This document shows, in pieces, positions 52,310 to 60,777 of a DNA stretch of 64,000 nucleotides. Positions within the stretch are counted from its first letter, which is position 1; every line of letters starts with the position of its first letter. Both the position numbers and the translations under genes were made by a program. The DNA comes from JAPLJC01 sp963697965 (GTDB taxonomy: Bacteria; Desulfobacterota; Desulfobaccia; Desulfobaccales; 0-14-0-80-60-11). Below the pieces are notes generated by a model that saw only the letters and a program-made list of their open reading frames with translations, made no database searches and was not told the origin of the DNA. The stretch covers positions 2,294,001 through 2,358,000 of the forward strand of contig OY969108.1 in assembly GCA_963697965.1 (NCBI GenBank), in the 5' to 3' direction.

Positions 52310-52503
52310 GAGTTTCGAGTTTTTGGTTATTGGTTTTGCTTTAGTGGGTAGCCGCAGGCTTTAGCCTGCGTTTTTTTTTCAATGTTTATTGGGAATGGCG
52401 GCGCCGGTAGGCGGTCATCCCGGCGGCTGACCGGGTTTCCGTATGCGGTTTTCGGGCTTGCTTTTCTTGCTTTAGCTGACTGCTGACTGCTGCTAGCTGA
52501 CCG
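52310..52503. repeat. Repeats between convergent tsaD and trxB
   Basis: GAGTTTCGAGTTTCGAGTTT (52301-52320), then GTAGCCGCAGGCTTTAGCC and TGCG (52348-52370), then CTGACTGCTGACTGCTGC (52480-52497). These are members or variants of families seen elsewhere. Confidence 0.6.
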
Positions 52504-53463
52504 CTATTTTTGTTGGATATCGGCCTGGCTGCTCTTTTTTATTTCCACGCCGAGGGCCGCGGCCAGGGCCGCGGTGCAGCCGTCCGCCGCGGCCGCGACG
52601 ATCTGCCTGGCGTACTTTTGCCTGAGATCCCCAATGACGTAGATTCCTGGGATGTTGGTTTCACACTTTTCATCGGTCATCACGTAGCCGTCTTGATCCA
52701 TGCGGACGCCCTCGGGCACCAGCTGGTTATTGGGAAGGAAGCCGATAAAGATGAAGACGCCGTCCACCGGCAGCTCACTTAAGCCCCCGGTCTGCTTATT
52801 CTCTAAGGTGACGCCCCGCACCCCCTGGTCATTGGCCAGGACTTCCGTGACGATGGTGTTCCAGAGGATTTCGATATGGGGCTCCGCCGTGACCCGCTGC
52901 TGCAGGATGCGGCTGCCGCGCAGGGCATCCCGGCGGTGGACCAGGTACACCTTTTGGGTTATCTTGGCCAGGTAAAGGGCTTCCTCCAGGGCGGTATCAC
53001 CGCCGCCCACCACCACCACATTCTTGCCCCGAAAGAAAAAGCCGTCGCAGGTGGCGCAATAAGAGACCCCATGTCCGAAGTATTCCGATTCCCCCGGGAT
53101 CTTCAGCATGCGGGCCCTGCCGCCGGTGGCCATGATCACCGCGTGGCAGTTGAGCAGGTCGCCGTTGGCCAGCCGCACCGTGTGGAACTCCATCCCCGAT
53201 TCCACCTCCGCCACTTCCTGCTGCCTGATCTCCAGGCCGTAGCTCTGGGCATGCTGCAAAAACTTCTGGGAAAGGTCGAAGCCGCTGATCTGGTCAAAGC
53301 CGGGGTAATTCTCCACCGATTCGGTAAGGTTAATCTGGCCGCCTGGAAGCCCCTTTTCGATGAGAACCGTCTTCAGGGCCGCCCGCATGGCATAGATCCC
53401 GGCGCTGAGACCCCCGGGGCCTCCTCCCACGATAATCAGATCGTAGAGTTCGCTCTGGCTCAT
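52504..53463 (-). CDS. trxB: Thioredoxin reductase
   Basis: Transfers electrons from NADPH through FAD to thioredoxin. The 319-residue protein has the FAD loop IVGGGPGGLSAGIYA at 11-25, the redox pair Cys136/Cys139 in SYCATCDG, the NAD(P) loop VVVGGGDTALEEALYLA, and the C-terminal IPGIYVIGDLRQ. It may be the reductant source for the thioredoxin-like proteins in this window. The ATG at 53463 (GAGG 8 bp upstream) is preferred over TTG at 53469. A 10-bp inverted repeat overlaps its probable promoter. Confidence 0.95.
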   Translation of the reverse strand: MSQSELYDLIIVGGGPGGLSAGIYAMRAALKTVLIEKGLPGGQINLTESVENYPGFDQISGFDLSQKFLQHAQSYGLEIRQQEVAEVESGMEFHTVRLANGDLLNCHAVIMATGGRARMLKIPGESEYFGHGVSYCATCDGFFFRGKNVVVVGGGDTALEEALYLAKITQKVYLVHRRDALRGSRILQQRVTAEPHIEILWNTIVTEVLANDQGVRGVTLENKQTGGLSELPVDGVFIFIGFLPNNQLVPEGVRMDQDGYVMTDEKCETNIPGIYVIGDLRQKYARQIVAAAADGCTAALAAALGVEIKKSSQADIQQK

Positions 53464-53477
53464 AGTCAAACCTCGTG

Positions 53478-53506
53478 AAGAAGATAATTATATTATTTAT
53501 CTTCTT
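53478..53506 (-). promoter_or_regulatory. Probable operator and -10 box of trxB
   Basis: AAGAAGATAA and TTATCTTCTT form a perfect 10-bp inverted repeat with a 9-bp centre. The minus strand reads TATAAT inside the centre (53487-53492), so a bound dimer would block the -10 box. It lies 15-43 bp before the trxB ATG. Confidence 0.55.
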
Positions 53507-53547
53507 AAACCAGGCCCATTTCAAGGGAAAACCGCAAGGTAGGCTCT

Positions 53548-53575
53548 TTTAGACATATCTTCCTTTAGTTATAAT
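53548..53575 (+). promoter_or_regulatory. Promoter upstream of the structured RNA and DedA gene
   Basis: TTTAGA (53548-53553), 16-bp spacer, perfect TATAAT (53570-53575). Transcription would begin about 20 bp before the GGGGGCGGAT element. Confidence 0.5.
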
Positions 53576-53600
53576 AAATTATTGATTTTGAGGGAGAAGC

Positions 53601-53705
53601 GGGGGCGGATCGGTTTTCGACAGTTTCGCAGTGGGCGCCAAGATGGGGGTATCCGCCGACGCCCCCTGCTTCGACATAGCCTATAAACTGCATGGCGAAT
53701 TAGGA
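53601..53705 (+). ncRNA. Structured RNA, possible 5' fragment of tmRNA
   Basis: GGGGGCGGATCGG and TTTTCGACAG at 53601-53623 resemble the 5' acceptor and D-loop region of tmRNA, and a later CTATAAACTGC is similar to the stretch before a tmRNA tag. No tag-peptide frame or 3' half (T-arm, CCCCCACCA) follows; the DedA gene starts at 53721. GGGGGCG can pair with CGCCCCC (53660-53666), or GGCGGAT with ATCCGCC (53651-53657), two mutually exclusive folds. It may be an ssrA remnant or an unrelated leader RNA. Confidence 0.35.
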
Positions 53706-53720
53706 GAAAGTTGACGCCGC

Positions 53721-54341
53721 ATGGGACTTACCGAATCTCTCTGTTACGTTAACACCTGGTTCATCAGCCAGTGCAGCTACCCGGGCATCTTCGTGCTGAT
53801 GGCCCTGGGGAGCATGATCGCCCCGGTTCCCAACGAGCTAGTCATGCCCTTTGCCGGCTTCTTAATCTTCAGCGGCCAACTCGATTTCCTGGCGGTGATG
53901 GCGACCAGCACCCTGGGGTCCATTAGCGGCTCATTGTTATCCTACGGGATGGGAACGCTGGGGGAGCCGGTGGTTCTCCGCTACGGCCGCTACCTATTGC
54001 TCAATCCGCACCACCTCGATTTGACCAACGGGTTTTTCCGGCGCCACGGCGGCAAGACGATTTTCCTGTCCCGCTTCCTGCCGGTGGTGCGCCACTTGAT
54101 TTCCATCCCGGCGGGGCTGGCCCGCATGTCCTTGACGCCCTTTATCCTGTATACGGCGCTGGGAGCCGCTTTGTACAACGGCTTCCTGATCTATCTGGGG
54201 ATGCGCCTCAAGGAAAACTGGCGCCTCATCCAGCAATATACCCACATCCTCGATTATCTGGTGCTGGCCGGAATCCTGGGGCTGACTGCCTATTTCCTGT
54301 GGAAATTTAAAGCATCCGGACCGCCGCCGGCAACCGGCTGA
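53721..54341 (+). CDS. DedA/VTT-domain membrane protein
   Basis: A 206-residue inner-membrane protein of the DedA family, which helps lipid flipping and envelope homeostasis. The VTT signature is present: APVPNELVMPFAGFLIFSG, SYGMGTLGEPVV, HGGKTIFLSRFLPVVRHLISIPAGLARM with the essential arginines, and ALYNGFLIYLG. Four to five hydrophobic segments are visible. AGGAGA lies 13 bp before the ATG, a wide spacing. It is followed by the DUF1786 gene after 15 bp. Confidence 0.9.
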   Translation: MGLTESLCYVNTWFISQCSYPGIFVLMALGSMIAPVPNELVMPFAGFLIFSGQLDFLAVMATSTLGSISGSLLSYGMGTLGEPVVLRYGRYLLLNPHHLDLTNGFFRRHGGKTIFLSRFLPVVRHLISIPAGLARMSLTPFILYTALGAALYNGFLIYLGMRLKENWRLIQQYTHILDYLVLAGILGLTAYFLWKFKASGPPPATG

Positions 54342-54356
54342 CCTCTCCTCATTGGC

Positions 54357-55427
54357 ATGACTACTGATAATCCCCGCCGCGGTTCCATCCTGGCCATAGA
54401 TATTGGGGGCGGCACCCAGGACCTGTTCATCTGGGAGCCGGGCCAGGCGGTGGAGAACGCGGTGAAGCTGGTGCTGCCGGCCCCCACCCAAATCCTGGCC
54501 CGCCGCATCGCCCGCCTAAGCGATGAGGGACGGCCCCTCTTTTTGCAAGGCCGGCTGATGGGCGGCGGCGCCATCGGCCAGGCGGTGCGGCGCCATCTGG
54601 CCCGGGGGCTGCCGGTCTCTGCCACCCCCCAGGCCGCTCTCACCCTGAGCGACCGCCTGGAGCAAGTGGAGTCCTGGGGGGTGGCTCTCACCGAAACCTC
54701 GCCCCCGGAGGCCGCCCCCCTCACCCTGGGCGATGTGGACCCGGAAGGTTTGGGCCGGCTGCTGGCGGCCTTTGAGGTCCCTTTCCCCCACCACTTTGCG
54801 GTGGCGGTGCAGGACCACGGGTTTTATCCCCAGGGGAGCAATCGCCGGTTCCGCTTCCGCTATTGGGAAGAGCTGCTCTCCCGGGGCGCAGTCTTGGGCG
54901 ACCTGGCCAGCCGCCAGCCTCCCAACATTTTCACCCGGATGCAGGCCGTGGCCGAAACCCTGCCCGGCGTGCTGCTCATGGACACCTGCACTGCGGGACT
55001 ACGGGGAGCGCTGCTGGACCCCCAGGCCCGGGAACACCTCGACTCCGGCCTGACGGTGGTCAACCTGGGCAATGCCCACACCTTTGCCGCCCTGGTCCGG
55101 GAAGACCGCCTCTGGGGCATCTACGAGCACCACACCGGTCTGTTGGATCAGGGCAAACTGTTCGCCCAGTTGGGCCGCTTTCAGTCCGGAGAGCTAACCA
55201 ACGACGAGGTCTTCGCCGACCAGGGACACGGCTGCGCCTATGCACCCGGTTATCCGCCGGCGGCTCCCTTTACCTTTACCATCATTACCGGCCCCCGGCG
55301 CCGCCTGGCCCGGGGCTGGCCCGGGGTCTTCGCGGCTCCCCTGGGAGATATGATGCTCACCGGCTGCTTTGGCCTGGTGGCCGCCTTCCTGGAAATGGAA
55401 CGGCTTCCCGTTTCCCTGGGGGAATAA
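54357..55427 (+). CDS. DUF1786-family protein
   Basis: A 356-residue protein with an actin/Hsp70-type nucleotide-binding start, ILAIDIGGGTQDLFIW, as in the family once annotated as related to pyruvate formate-lyase activating enzyme. Later conserved pieces are VAVQDHGFYPQGSNR, VLLMDTCTAGLRGAL, TVVNLGNAHTFAALV and HHTGLL. It contains no radical SAM cysteines, so that old name is not supported. The biochemical role is unknown. It is probably co-transcribed with the DedA gene. Confidence 0.82.
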   Translation: MTTDNPRRGSILAIDIGGGTQDLFIWEPGQAVENAVKLVLPAPTQILARRIARLSDEGRPLFLQGRLMGGGAIGQAVRRHLARGLPVSATPQAALTLSDRLEQVESWGVALTETSPPEAAPLTLGDVDPEGLGRLLAAFEVPFPHHFAVAVQDHGFYPQGSNRRFRFRYWEELLSRGAVLGDLASRQPPNIFTRMQAVAETLPGVLLMDTCTAGLRGALLDPQAREHLDSGLTVVNLGNAHTFAALVREDRLWGIYEHHTGLLDQGKLFAQLGRFQSGELTNDEVFADQGHGCAYAPGYPPAAPFTFTIITGPRRRLARGWPGVFAAPLGDMMLTGCFGLVAAFLEMERLPVSLGE

Positions 55428-55577
55428 CAGGCCAACGCCTGTGCTCCCGGAGATGAAAAATTTTCATCATTAAGTTGACCTTAACGCCGCCATGGTCTTT
55501 AATGTCTGAAAGGCCAACGTCCCCAATGGCCCGATTAGTTATCAGGTGCGGCATCAGTCCAGAGAGGAGCTGAGGCG

Positions 55578-56420
55578 ATGGAGATCAAGTTTTGGGGTAC
55601 CCGGGGCTCAATTCCTGCCCCCGGGGCGGATACCCTGCAGTTCGGGGGCAACACCACCTGTGTGGAAGTCTTGCTAAATAGCGGCAGACGCCTCATCATC
55701 GACGGCGGTACTGGCCTGCGCCTTTTGGGGAAATATTTATTGGAGAACGCCGCGCCCGTCAAAATCCACTTGCTCCTCACTCATGGCCATTGGGACCACC
55801 TTCTGGGCATCCCCTTCTTTCTTCCCATTTATCAGGAAACCACCGAGATCCTGGTGGACGGTTGGCCGCCGGCCTTCCAGGCCATGACCCGGGTCTTCGA
55901 CAGCAACCTGGGGGACGGCTTTTTCCCGGTGGCCTTCGAAAACCTTAAGGCCCGCATCGACTTTCTCAACCGTCTGGCGCATGGGACCCTGGAAGTGGAC
56001 GGGGTCCGCATTGACGCCATTCACACCAACCATCCCCAGGGGGGCTTCGGTTTCCGCTTCCGGGAGGGAGACCATTCCATGGTCTTCATCACCGACAACG
56101 AGTTGGGGGCCGACGGGGGCCGGAGGCTGCCGGAATTTGCAGAATTCGCCCGGGACTGCGACCTGTTGATCCATGACGCCCAATTCCTGCCTTCCGATAT
56201 GTCTGAGCACCAGGGCTGGGGCCACTCCACCTACGAGCAGGCAGTGAACCTGGCCCAAATGGCGGGGGCTCATACCCTGATCCTGACCCACCACGATCCC
56301 GGCCGCACCGACGCCGGGGTGGAAAAGATCATCGCCAAGGCCCGGGAACTGGCCTCCGTTGGTACAAAGCTTCACTATATCGACGCCGCCCGGGAAGGGG
56401 CCATCTTCCGCCTGCCTTGA
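55578..56420 (+). CDS. Metallo-beta-lactamase-fold hydrolase (PhnP/RNase Z-like group)
   Basis: A 280-residue metallo-hydrolase of the kind starting KFWGTRGSIPAPGADTLQFGGNTTCVEV. It has LLTHGHWDHLLGIPFF at 66-80, FITDNE for the bridging Asp region, LLIHDAQFLPSD and the late LTHHDPGRTD. These proteins are phosphodiesterases in known cases; the substrate here is unknown. AGAGGAG precedes the ATG by about 9 bp. It stands 150 bp after DUF1786 and is followed by a repeat-rich gap. Confidence 0.9.
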   Translation: MEIKFWGTRGSIPAPGADTLQFGGNTTCVEVLLNSGRRLIIDGGTGLRLLGKYLLENAAPVKIHLLLTHGHWDHLLGIPFFLPIYQETTEILVDGWPPAFQAMTRVFDSNLGDGFFPVAFENLKARIDFLNRLAHGTLEVDGVRIDAIHTNHPQGGFGFRFREGDHSMVFITDNELGADGGRRLPEFAEFARDCDLLIHDAQFLPSDMSEHQGWGHSTYEQAVNLAQMAGAHTLILTHHDPGRTDAGVEKIIAKARELASVGTKLHYIDAAREGAIFRLP

Positions 56421-56973
56421 AGGCGCGTTTCAAGATTAGAATTTCGTAAGAGGGCCCTTAGCGGCACAGGCTTCCAGCCGGCGATCACAGGTCCGGGGCT
56501 GTGCCACTTATAACTAACATTACCGCTTCCCCGACACGATGGTGCGCAGTGCGCACCCTACAGAAACTTTTTCCCTGGTAGCCGCGGGCGTTAGCCTGCG
56601 CCGTAAGTGGCACAGGCTTCCAGCCTGTGTCCGAACTTCGGTGGCGGGCTGTGCCCCCCGAATTTTGGGGGCCACAAGGCGCCCTATTTCAAGGATTTCG
56701 GGTTTCGGCAGGAACCTCCGGTACCCGTCGCCAAGCGGATAAAGATTCCCTGGTGGGCACGGGCGTCTCGCCTGTGCGGTGCAGGCTAGAGCTATTAGCC
56801 TACCGCTGCCAGCTTGGAGCTGTAAGCCCCGGTAATTCTCCCTCTATTTTCTTTTAGGGAGGTTTTTGGTAAACTTAGTCCAACCGATTGCCAATATTAA
56901 GATTTTGGCGCTGGGGTGATGCTTCCCAATTGCTACGGCATCCCGATTTTCCAGGATCGGACCCGGGTATTCA
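56421..56973. repeat. Dense array of palindromic dispersed repeats
   Basis: No gene is seen. Elements in order: GGCACAGGCTTCCAGCCGGC and GGGGCTGTGCCACTT (56463-56509), GGTGCGCAGTGCGCACCC (56541-56558), GTAGCCGCGGGCGTTAGCC (56579-56597), GTGGCACAGGCTTCCAGCC and TGTG (56607-56629), CCCCCCGAATTTTGGGGGCC (56655-56674), and GGGCACGGGCGTCTCGCC followed by TGTG (56755-56776). Confidence 0.75.
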
Positions 56974-57543
56974 ATGGATAATGGCAGCAGTCAGCGCGCG
57001 GACCGCAACCTGGTCCTCATCGGTTACCGGGCCACCGGGAAGAGCTCGGTGGGCGCCAAGCTGGCCCGGGTCCTGAAGCGTCCCTTCGTGGACCTGGACC
57101 GGGTGCTGGTTGGAGAAGCCGGCCAATCAGTGGCCGAAATCGTGGCCCGGGGCGGATGGGACGAGTTCCGGCGCCGGGAGAAGGAGCTGGTGGCCCGCTA
57201 CCACCGGCGCCGGGGCCAGGTGCTGGCCACCGGGGGCGGCGTCATTCTGGATCCGGAAAACGTGGGAAAATTAAAAGAAAATGGGGTCCTGATCTGGCTT
57301 AAGGCCGATCCCAAGACCATCCGGGAGCGCCTGGCGCAGGACCAGGCACAGGTGTCGAATCGTCCCAGTCTCACCCCGGATGACTATCTGACTGAGGTGG
57401 AACGAGTGCTCGCGGAACGGCAATCTCTCTACCGGAAGGCCGCGGACCTGGAAATCGACACCGCCGGCCTCGGCATCTCCCAGGTTGCCGATCTGATCCT
57501 GGCGGCCACCCGGCCTCTCGGAGTCGCAGCCCATGGCGGGTAA
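56974..57543 (+). CDS. aroK: Shikimate kinase
   Basis: Phosphorylates shikimate in the chorismate pathway. The 189-residue P-loop kinase has Walker A GYRATGKS at 17-24, the shikimate-binding DLDRVL with Asp and Arg, VLATGGGVILDPEN, and the lid region NRPSLTPDDYL. The family core fits from about residue 11, so the first ten residues may be extra; the ATG at 56974 has no strong Shine-Dalgarno. It overlaps aroC by 11 bp, starting the aroK-aroC-tyrA cluster. Confidence 0.93.
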   Translation: MDNGSSQRADRNLVLIGYRATGKSSVGAKLARVLKRPFVDLDRVLVGEAGQSVAEIVARGGWDEFRRREKELVARYHRRRGQVLATGGGVILDPENVGKLKENGVLIWLKADPKTIRERLAQDQAQVSNRPSLTPDDYLTEVERVLAERQSLYRKAADLEIDTAGLGISQVADLILAATRPLGVAAHGG

Positions 57544-58585
57544 CATCTTTGGCCAGGTATTTCGAGTCGCCACCTGGGGCGAGTCCCATGGCCCGGCCCT
57601 GGGTGCGGTCATTGACGGCTGTCCGCCCCGGCTGCCTTTGAGCCCCGGAGATATCCAACTGGAGTTGCAGCGGCGCCGTCCGGGGGTTCAGGACCACGCG
57701 ACACCGCGGCAAGAGCCCGATCAAGTGGAAATCCTCTCCGGCGTCTTTGAGGGCCGCACCACCGGCACCCCCATCAGCCTCATCGTTTACAATCGGGACG
57801 TCAAGAGCCAGGACTACGACGCCCTGCGGGAGGTCTTCCGCCCCGGGCACGGCGACTTCACCTTTCAAGCCAAATACGGCATCCGGGATCACCGGGGCGG
57901 GGGCCGGGCCTCGGCCCGGGAAACCGTAGCCCGGGTGGCCGCGGGGGCGGTGGCCCAGAAGGTTCTGGATCGGGACCAGATCCGGGTGCTTGCCTATACC
58001 CTGGAACTGGGCGGCATCCGGGCCGAAAAGATAGACGAGGCCGGCATCTGGGACAACCCCTTCTTTTGCCCGGACCCGGCGGTGGTGCCGGCCATGGCCG
58101 CCCGGGTGCAGGAAGTCAAGGCCCGGGGAGACTCTCTGGGCGGCCTGGTGCAGGTGCGGGTCCAGGGTTGCCCCCCTGGCCTGGGCGAGCCGGTCTTTGA
58201 CAAGCTGGACGCCATCCTGGCCCAGGCAGTGATGTCCGTGGGTGCGGTGAAAGGGGTGGAGATCGGCGCCGGCTTCGAGGCGGCCCGCCTGCTGGGTTCG
58301 GAACACAACGATCCCCTGATCCCCGGAGGCTTCGCCTCCAACCACGCCGGCGGCATCCTGGCGGGCATCAGCACCGGTGACGACCTGGTGGTTACCGCCG
58401 CGGTCAAACCCATTTCCTCCATCGCCCGGGAGCAGCAAACCGTTGACCTGGAGGGCCGGCCCCGCACCATCTCCGTGGGCGGCCGCCACGACATCAGCGC
58501 TATTCCCCGCATCGTCCCGGTGATCCTGGCCATGGTGCGCCTTACCCTGGCGGATTTCCTGCTGCGCCAGAGGGCCATCTCATGA
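57533..58585 (+). CDS. aroC: Chorismate synthase
   Basis: Makes chorismate from EPSP using reduced FMN. The 350-residue protein has the signature GESHGPALGAVIDG at 17-30, RPGHGDFTFQAKYGIRDHRGGGRASARETVARVAAGAVA in part, and IPGGFASNHAGGILAGISTG. It shows all the conserved FMN- and substrate-binding Arg and His residues in those segments. It overlaps aroK upstream and tyrA downstream (ATGA), so translation is coupled. Confidence 0.97.
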   Translation: MAGNIFGQVFRVATWGESHGPALGAVIDGCPPRLPLSPGDIQLELQRRRPGVQDHATPRQEPDQVEILSGVFEGRTTGTPISLIVYNRDVKSQDYDALREVFRPGHGDFTFQAKYGIRDHRGGGRASARETVARVAAGAVAQKVLDRDQIRVLAYTLELGGIRAEKIDEAGIWDNPFFCPDPAVVPAMAARVQEVKARGDSLGGLVQVRVQGCPPGLGEPVFDKLDAILAQAVMSVGAVKGVEIGAGFEAARLLGSEHNDPLIPGGFASNHAGGILAGISTGDDLVVTAAVKPISSIAREQQTVDLEGRPRTISVGGRHDISAIPRIVPVILAMVRLTLADFLLRQRAIS

Positions 58586-59355
58586 CCGTAAAGATCGGCC
58601 TGATCGGGGGCCGCGGCCAGATGGGCCGCTGGTTCCAGCACTTCTTCGCCTCCCAGGGCCTGGAAGTGCTGGTAGCGGACCTGGATACGGAGCAGACTTC
58701 CCAGGAAGTGGCCAGTCTCTCCGACGTGGTGATGCTGGCCGTGCCCATTCCCGAGGTGGCCAAAACCGCCCGGGCCCTGGCCCCTCATCTCCAGCCCCAG
58801 GCCGCCTTGATGGACCTGACTTCGGTTAAACAGGGCCCCATGGACGCCATGATGGCCCACTTCCCGGGGGAAGTGGTGGGAACCCACCCCCTTTTCGGCC
58901 CCGGCGCCAAAGAGATCGCCGGCCAAACCGTGGTCCTCTGCCCTGGCCGGGGGGAGCGCTGGTTCAACTGGCTCAGGGATCTTCTCACCAACGCCGGGGC
59001 CCGGGTGAAGATCACCACCGCCAAGGAGCACGACCGCCTCATGTCCGTGGTCCAGGGCCTGGCCCACTTCAGCCTTCTCGCCCTGGAGATGGCTATCCGG
59101 GAACTGGGGGTGGCCCCCCAGGACCTCGAGGATTTTGCCACACCCACCTTTTCCACCCTGCACCACCTGGCCCGGCGCCTCTTCACCCAGGACGCCAAGC
59201 TCTATGCCTGCATCCAACTGCAGAACCCCGCCAACCGGGCGGCCCTGCGGGCTCTGGAAGACGCGGTGGCCGATATCCTCTATTTTATCCAGCGCCAAAA
59301 CGCCGACGGCCTGGTTAAGCTCATCGAGAGCGTCAAGGAGAGACTTAGTGAGTAA
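58582..59355 (+). CDS. tyrA: Prephenate dehydrogenase
   Basis: Oxidises prephenate toward tyrosine with NAD(P). The 257-residue protein has the Rossmann loop IGLIGGRGQMGRWF, the strand pattern VVMLAVPIPEV, TSVKQGPMDAM, and the active-site THPLFGPGAKEIAGQ with the catalytic His. VVQGLAHFSLLALEMAI follows. It lacks the fused chorismate mutase seen in enteric bacteria. It overlaps aroC by 4 bp and precedes serS by 126 bp. Confidence 0.92.
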   Translation: MTVKIGLIGGRGQMGRWFQHFFASQGLEVLVADLDTEQTSQEVASLSDVVMLAVPIPEVAKTARALAPHLQPQAALMDLTSVKQGPMDAMMAHFPGEVVGTHPLFGPGAKEIAGQTVVLCPGRGERWFNWLRDLLTNAGARVKITTAKEHDRLMSVVQGLAHFSLLALEMAIRELGVAPQDLEDFATPTFSTLHHLARRLFTQDAKLYACIQLQNPANRAALRALEDAVADILYFIQRQNADGLVKLIESVKERLSE

Positions 59356-59481
59356 AGGCAAAAGTAAAAAGTAAGAAGACCAAACAACAACAGCAAAGGC
59401 AAGAAGGCAAAACGAAAGGAGACAGATCTTTTCCTTTTTACTTTTTCCCTTTTACTTTTTACTTTTTCTCATGGGGGGAAC
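59356..59481. repeat. Low-complexity spacer (AAAAGTAAAAAG / TTTTTACTTTTT)
   Basis: A purine-rich stretch (59356-59425) is followed by TTTTCCTTTTTACTTTTTCC and further TTTTTACTTTTT units (59430-59467). The two halves could pair. The same TTTTTAC unit occurs at 24974-24990 and near 35743-35775. Confidence 0.6.
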
Positions 59482-60765
59482 ATGCTCGACCTGAAATTTG
59501 TCCGGGGCCATCTGCCGGAGGTGGAACAGGCTATGAAAAACCGGGGGCTGGAGATCTCCCTGGCTGACTTTATCGGGCACGAAGGCGAACACCGCCGTCT
59601 GCTGACCCGGGAAGAGGAACTGCGGCGCCAGCGCAATAGCCTGTCCCAGGAAATCGGGGTCCTCATCAAGAAGGGAGCAAAGGAGGAGGCCAAGGTCCTC
59701 AGAACCAGGGTGGCGGTGATCAATGAGGATATCCGTGACCTGGAGGCCGGGGCGGAGCAACACGACGCCTGGGTGCGGGATTTTCTCCTGACCCTGCCCA
59801 ACCTGCCGCACGCTTCTGTGCCCCTGGGCGGCGGCAGCGACGACAACCCGGTGGTCAAGACCTGGGGCGAGCCCCCCGCCTTCCCTTTCCCCGCCCGGCC
59901 CCATTGGGAGATTGGGGAAACCCTGGGAATTCTCGATTTCGAGCGGGCCGCCAAGATCACCGGCGCTCGCTTCGCCCTGCTCTGGGGCGCCGGCGCGGCG
60001 ATGGAGCGGGCCCTCATCAACTTTATGCTGGACCTGCACACCCGCCGTCACGGCTATCTGGAGACGCTGCCCCCCTTCATGACCAACGCCGATTCCATGC
60101 GGGCAACCGGCCAACTCCCCAAGTTCCGGGACGATCTCTTCAAACTGGAGGGCTGGGACTATTTTCTGGTACCCACCGCCGAGGTGCCGGTGACTAACAT
60201 TCACCGGGACGAAATCCTCCCGGCCGAAAACCTGCCACTCCGTTACACCGCCTATACCCCCTGCTTCCGCTCCGAGGCGGGCTCCCACGGCAAGGACGTC
60301 CGGGGCCTGATCCGCCAGCACCAGTTTGACAAGGTGGAGTTGGTGAAATTCACCACTCCCGAAACTTCCTACGAGGAGCTGGAGGGCCTGCGCGGGGATG
60401 CGGAGGCGGTCCTCCAGGAACTGGGGCTCCCTTACCGGGTGGTGGAATTGTGCACCGGGGACCTGGGCTTCGCCGCGGCCAAGACCTACGACCTCGAGGT
60501 CTGGCTGCCGGGCCAGGGGCTCTACCGGGAGATCTCCTCCTGCAGCAACTTTGAGGACTACCAGGCCCGGCGCGCCGCCATCCGCCTGCGCCGCCCCGGG
60601 GTCAAAGGCACCGAACTGGTTCACACCCTGAATGGCTCCGGCCTGGCCGTGGGCCGCACCCTGGTGGCCATCCTGGAAAACTATCAGCAACAGGACGGCA
60701 CCGTCCTTATTCCTGAAAAGCTGCGGCCTTACCTGGGAGGGATGGAGAAGATTGTGAAGCAGTAA
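59482..60765 (+). CDS. serS: Seryl-tRNA synthetase
   Basis: Charges tRNA-Ser (and tRNA-Sec, relevant to the selenoprotein candidate). The 427-residue class II enzyme has the N-terminal coiled-coil arm (residues about 25-110), VPVTNIHRDEIL, motif 2 FRSEAGSHGKDVRGLIRQHQF (in part) and motif 3 region EISSCSNFEDYQARR. GGGGGGAAC precedes the ATG. The last codons and the TAA stop lie in a GCAGTAAGCAGTGAGCAG repeat, so the extreme C-terminus (VKQ) is partly repeat-derived. Confidence 0.97.
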   Translation: MLDLKFVRGHLPEVEQAMKNRGLEISLADFIGHEGEHRRLLTREEELRRQRNSLSQEIGVLIKKGAKEEAKVLRTRVAVINEDIRDLEAGAEQHDAWVRDFLLTLPNLPHASVPLGGGSDDNPVVKTWGEPPAFPFPARPHWEIGETLGILDFERAAKITGARFALLWGAGAAMERALINFMLDLHTRRHGYLETLPPFMTNADSMRATGQLPKFRDDLFKLEGWDYFLVPTAEVPVTNIHRDEILPAENLPLRYTAYTPCFRSEAGSHGKDVRGLIRQHQFDKVELVKFTTPETSYEELEGLRGDAEAVLQELGLPYRVVELCTGDLGFAAAKTYDLEVWLPGQGLYREISSCSNFEDYQARRAAIRLRRPGVKGTELVHTLNGSGLAVGRTLVAILENYQQQDGTVLIPEKLRPYLGGMEKIVKQ

Positions 60766-60777
60766 GCAGTGAGCAGT
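60757..60777. repeat. AGCAGTAAGCAGTGAGC repeat at the end of serS
   Basis: This unit includes the last two sense codons and the TAA stop codon of serS. Confidence 0.75.

Noticed and set aside
54357..55427. Pyruvate formate-lyase activating enzyme
   Set aside because: The family has carried this label, but no CX3CX2C cluster motif is present; the sequence starts like an ASKHA nucleotide-binding protein.
55578..56420. Assignment as PhnP or RNase Z
   Set aside because: The metal motif is clear but there is no phosphonate operon and no tRNA-binding exosite visible, so only the fold-level name is given.
57994..59361. 455-codon minus-strand frame opposite aroC and tyrA
   Set aside because: Shadow frame spanning two overlapping, fully convincing plus-strand genes.
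59452..60690. 412-codon minus-strand frame opposite serS
   Set aside because: Shadow of serS; Gln/Gly/His-rich composition typical of antisense translation.
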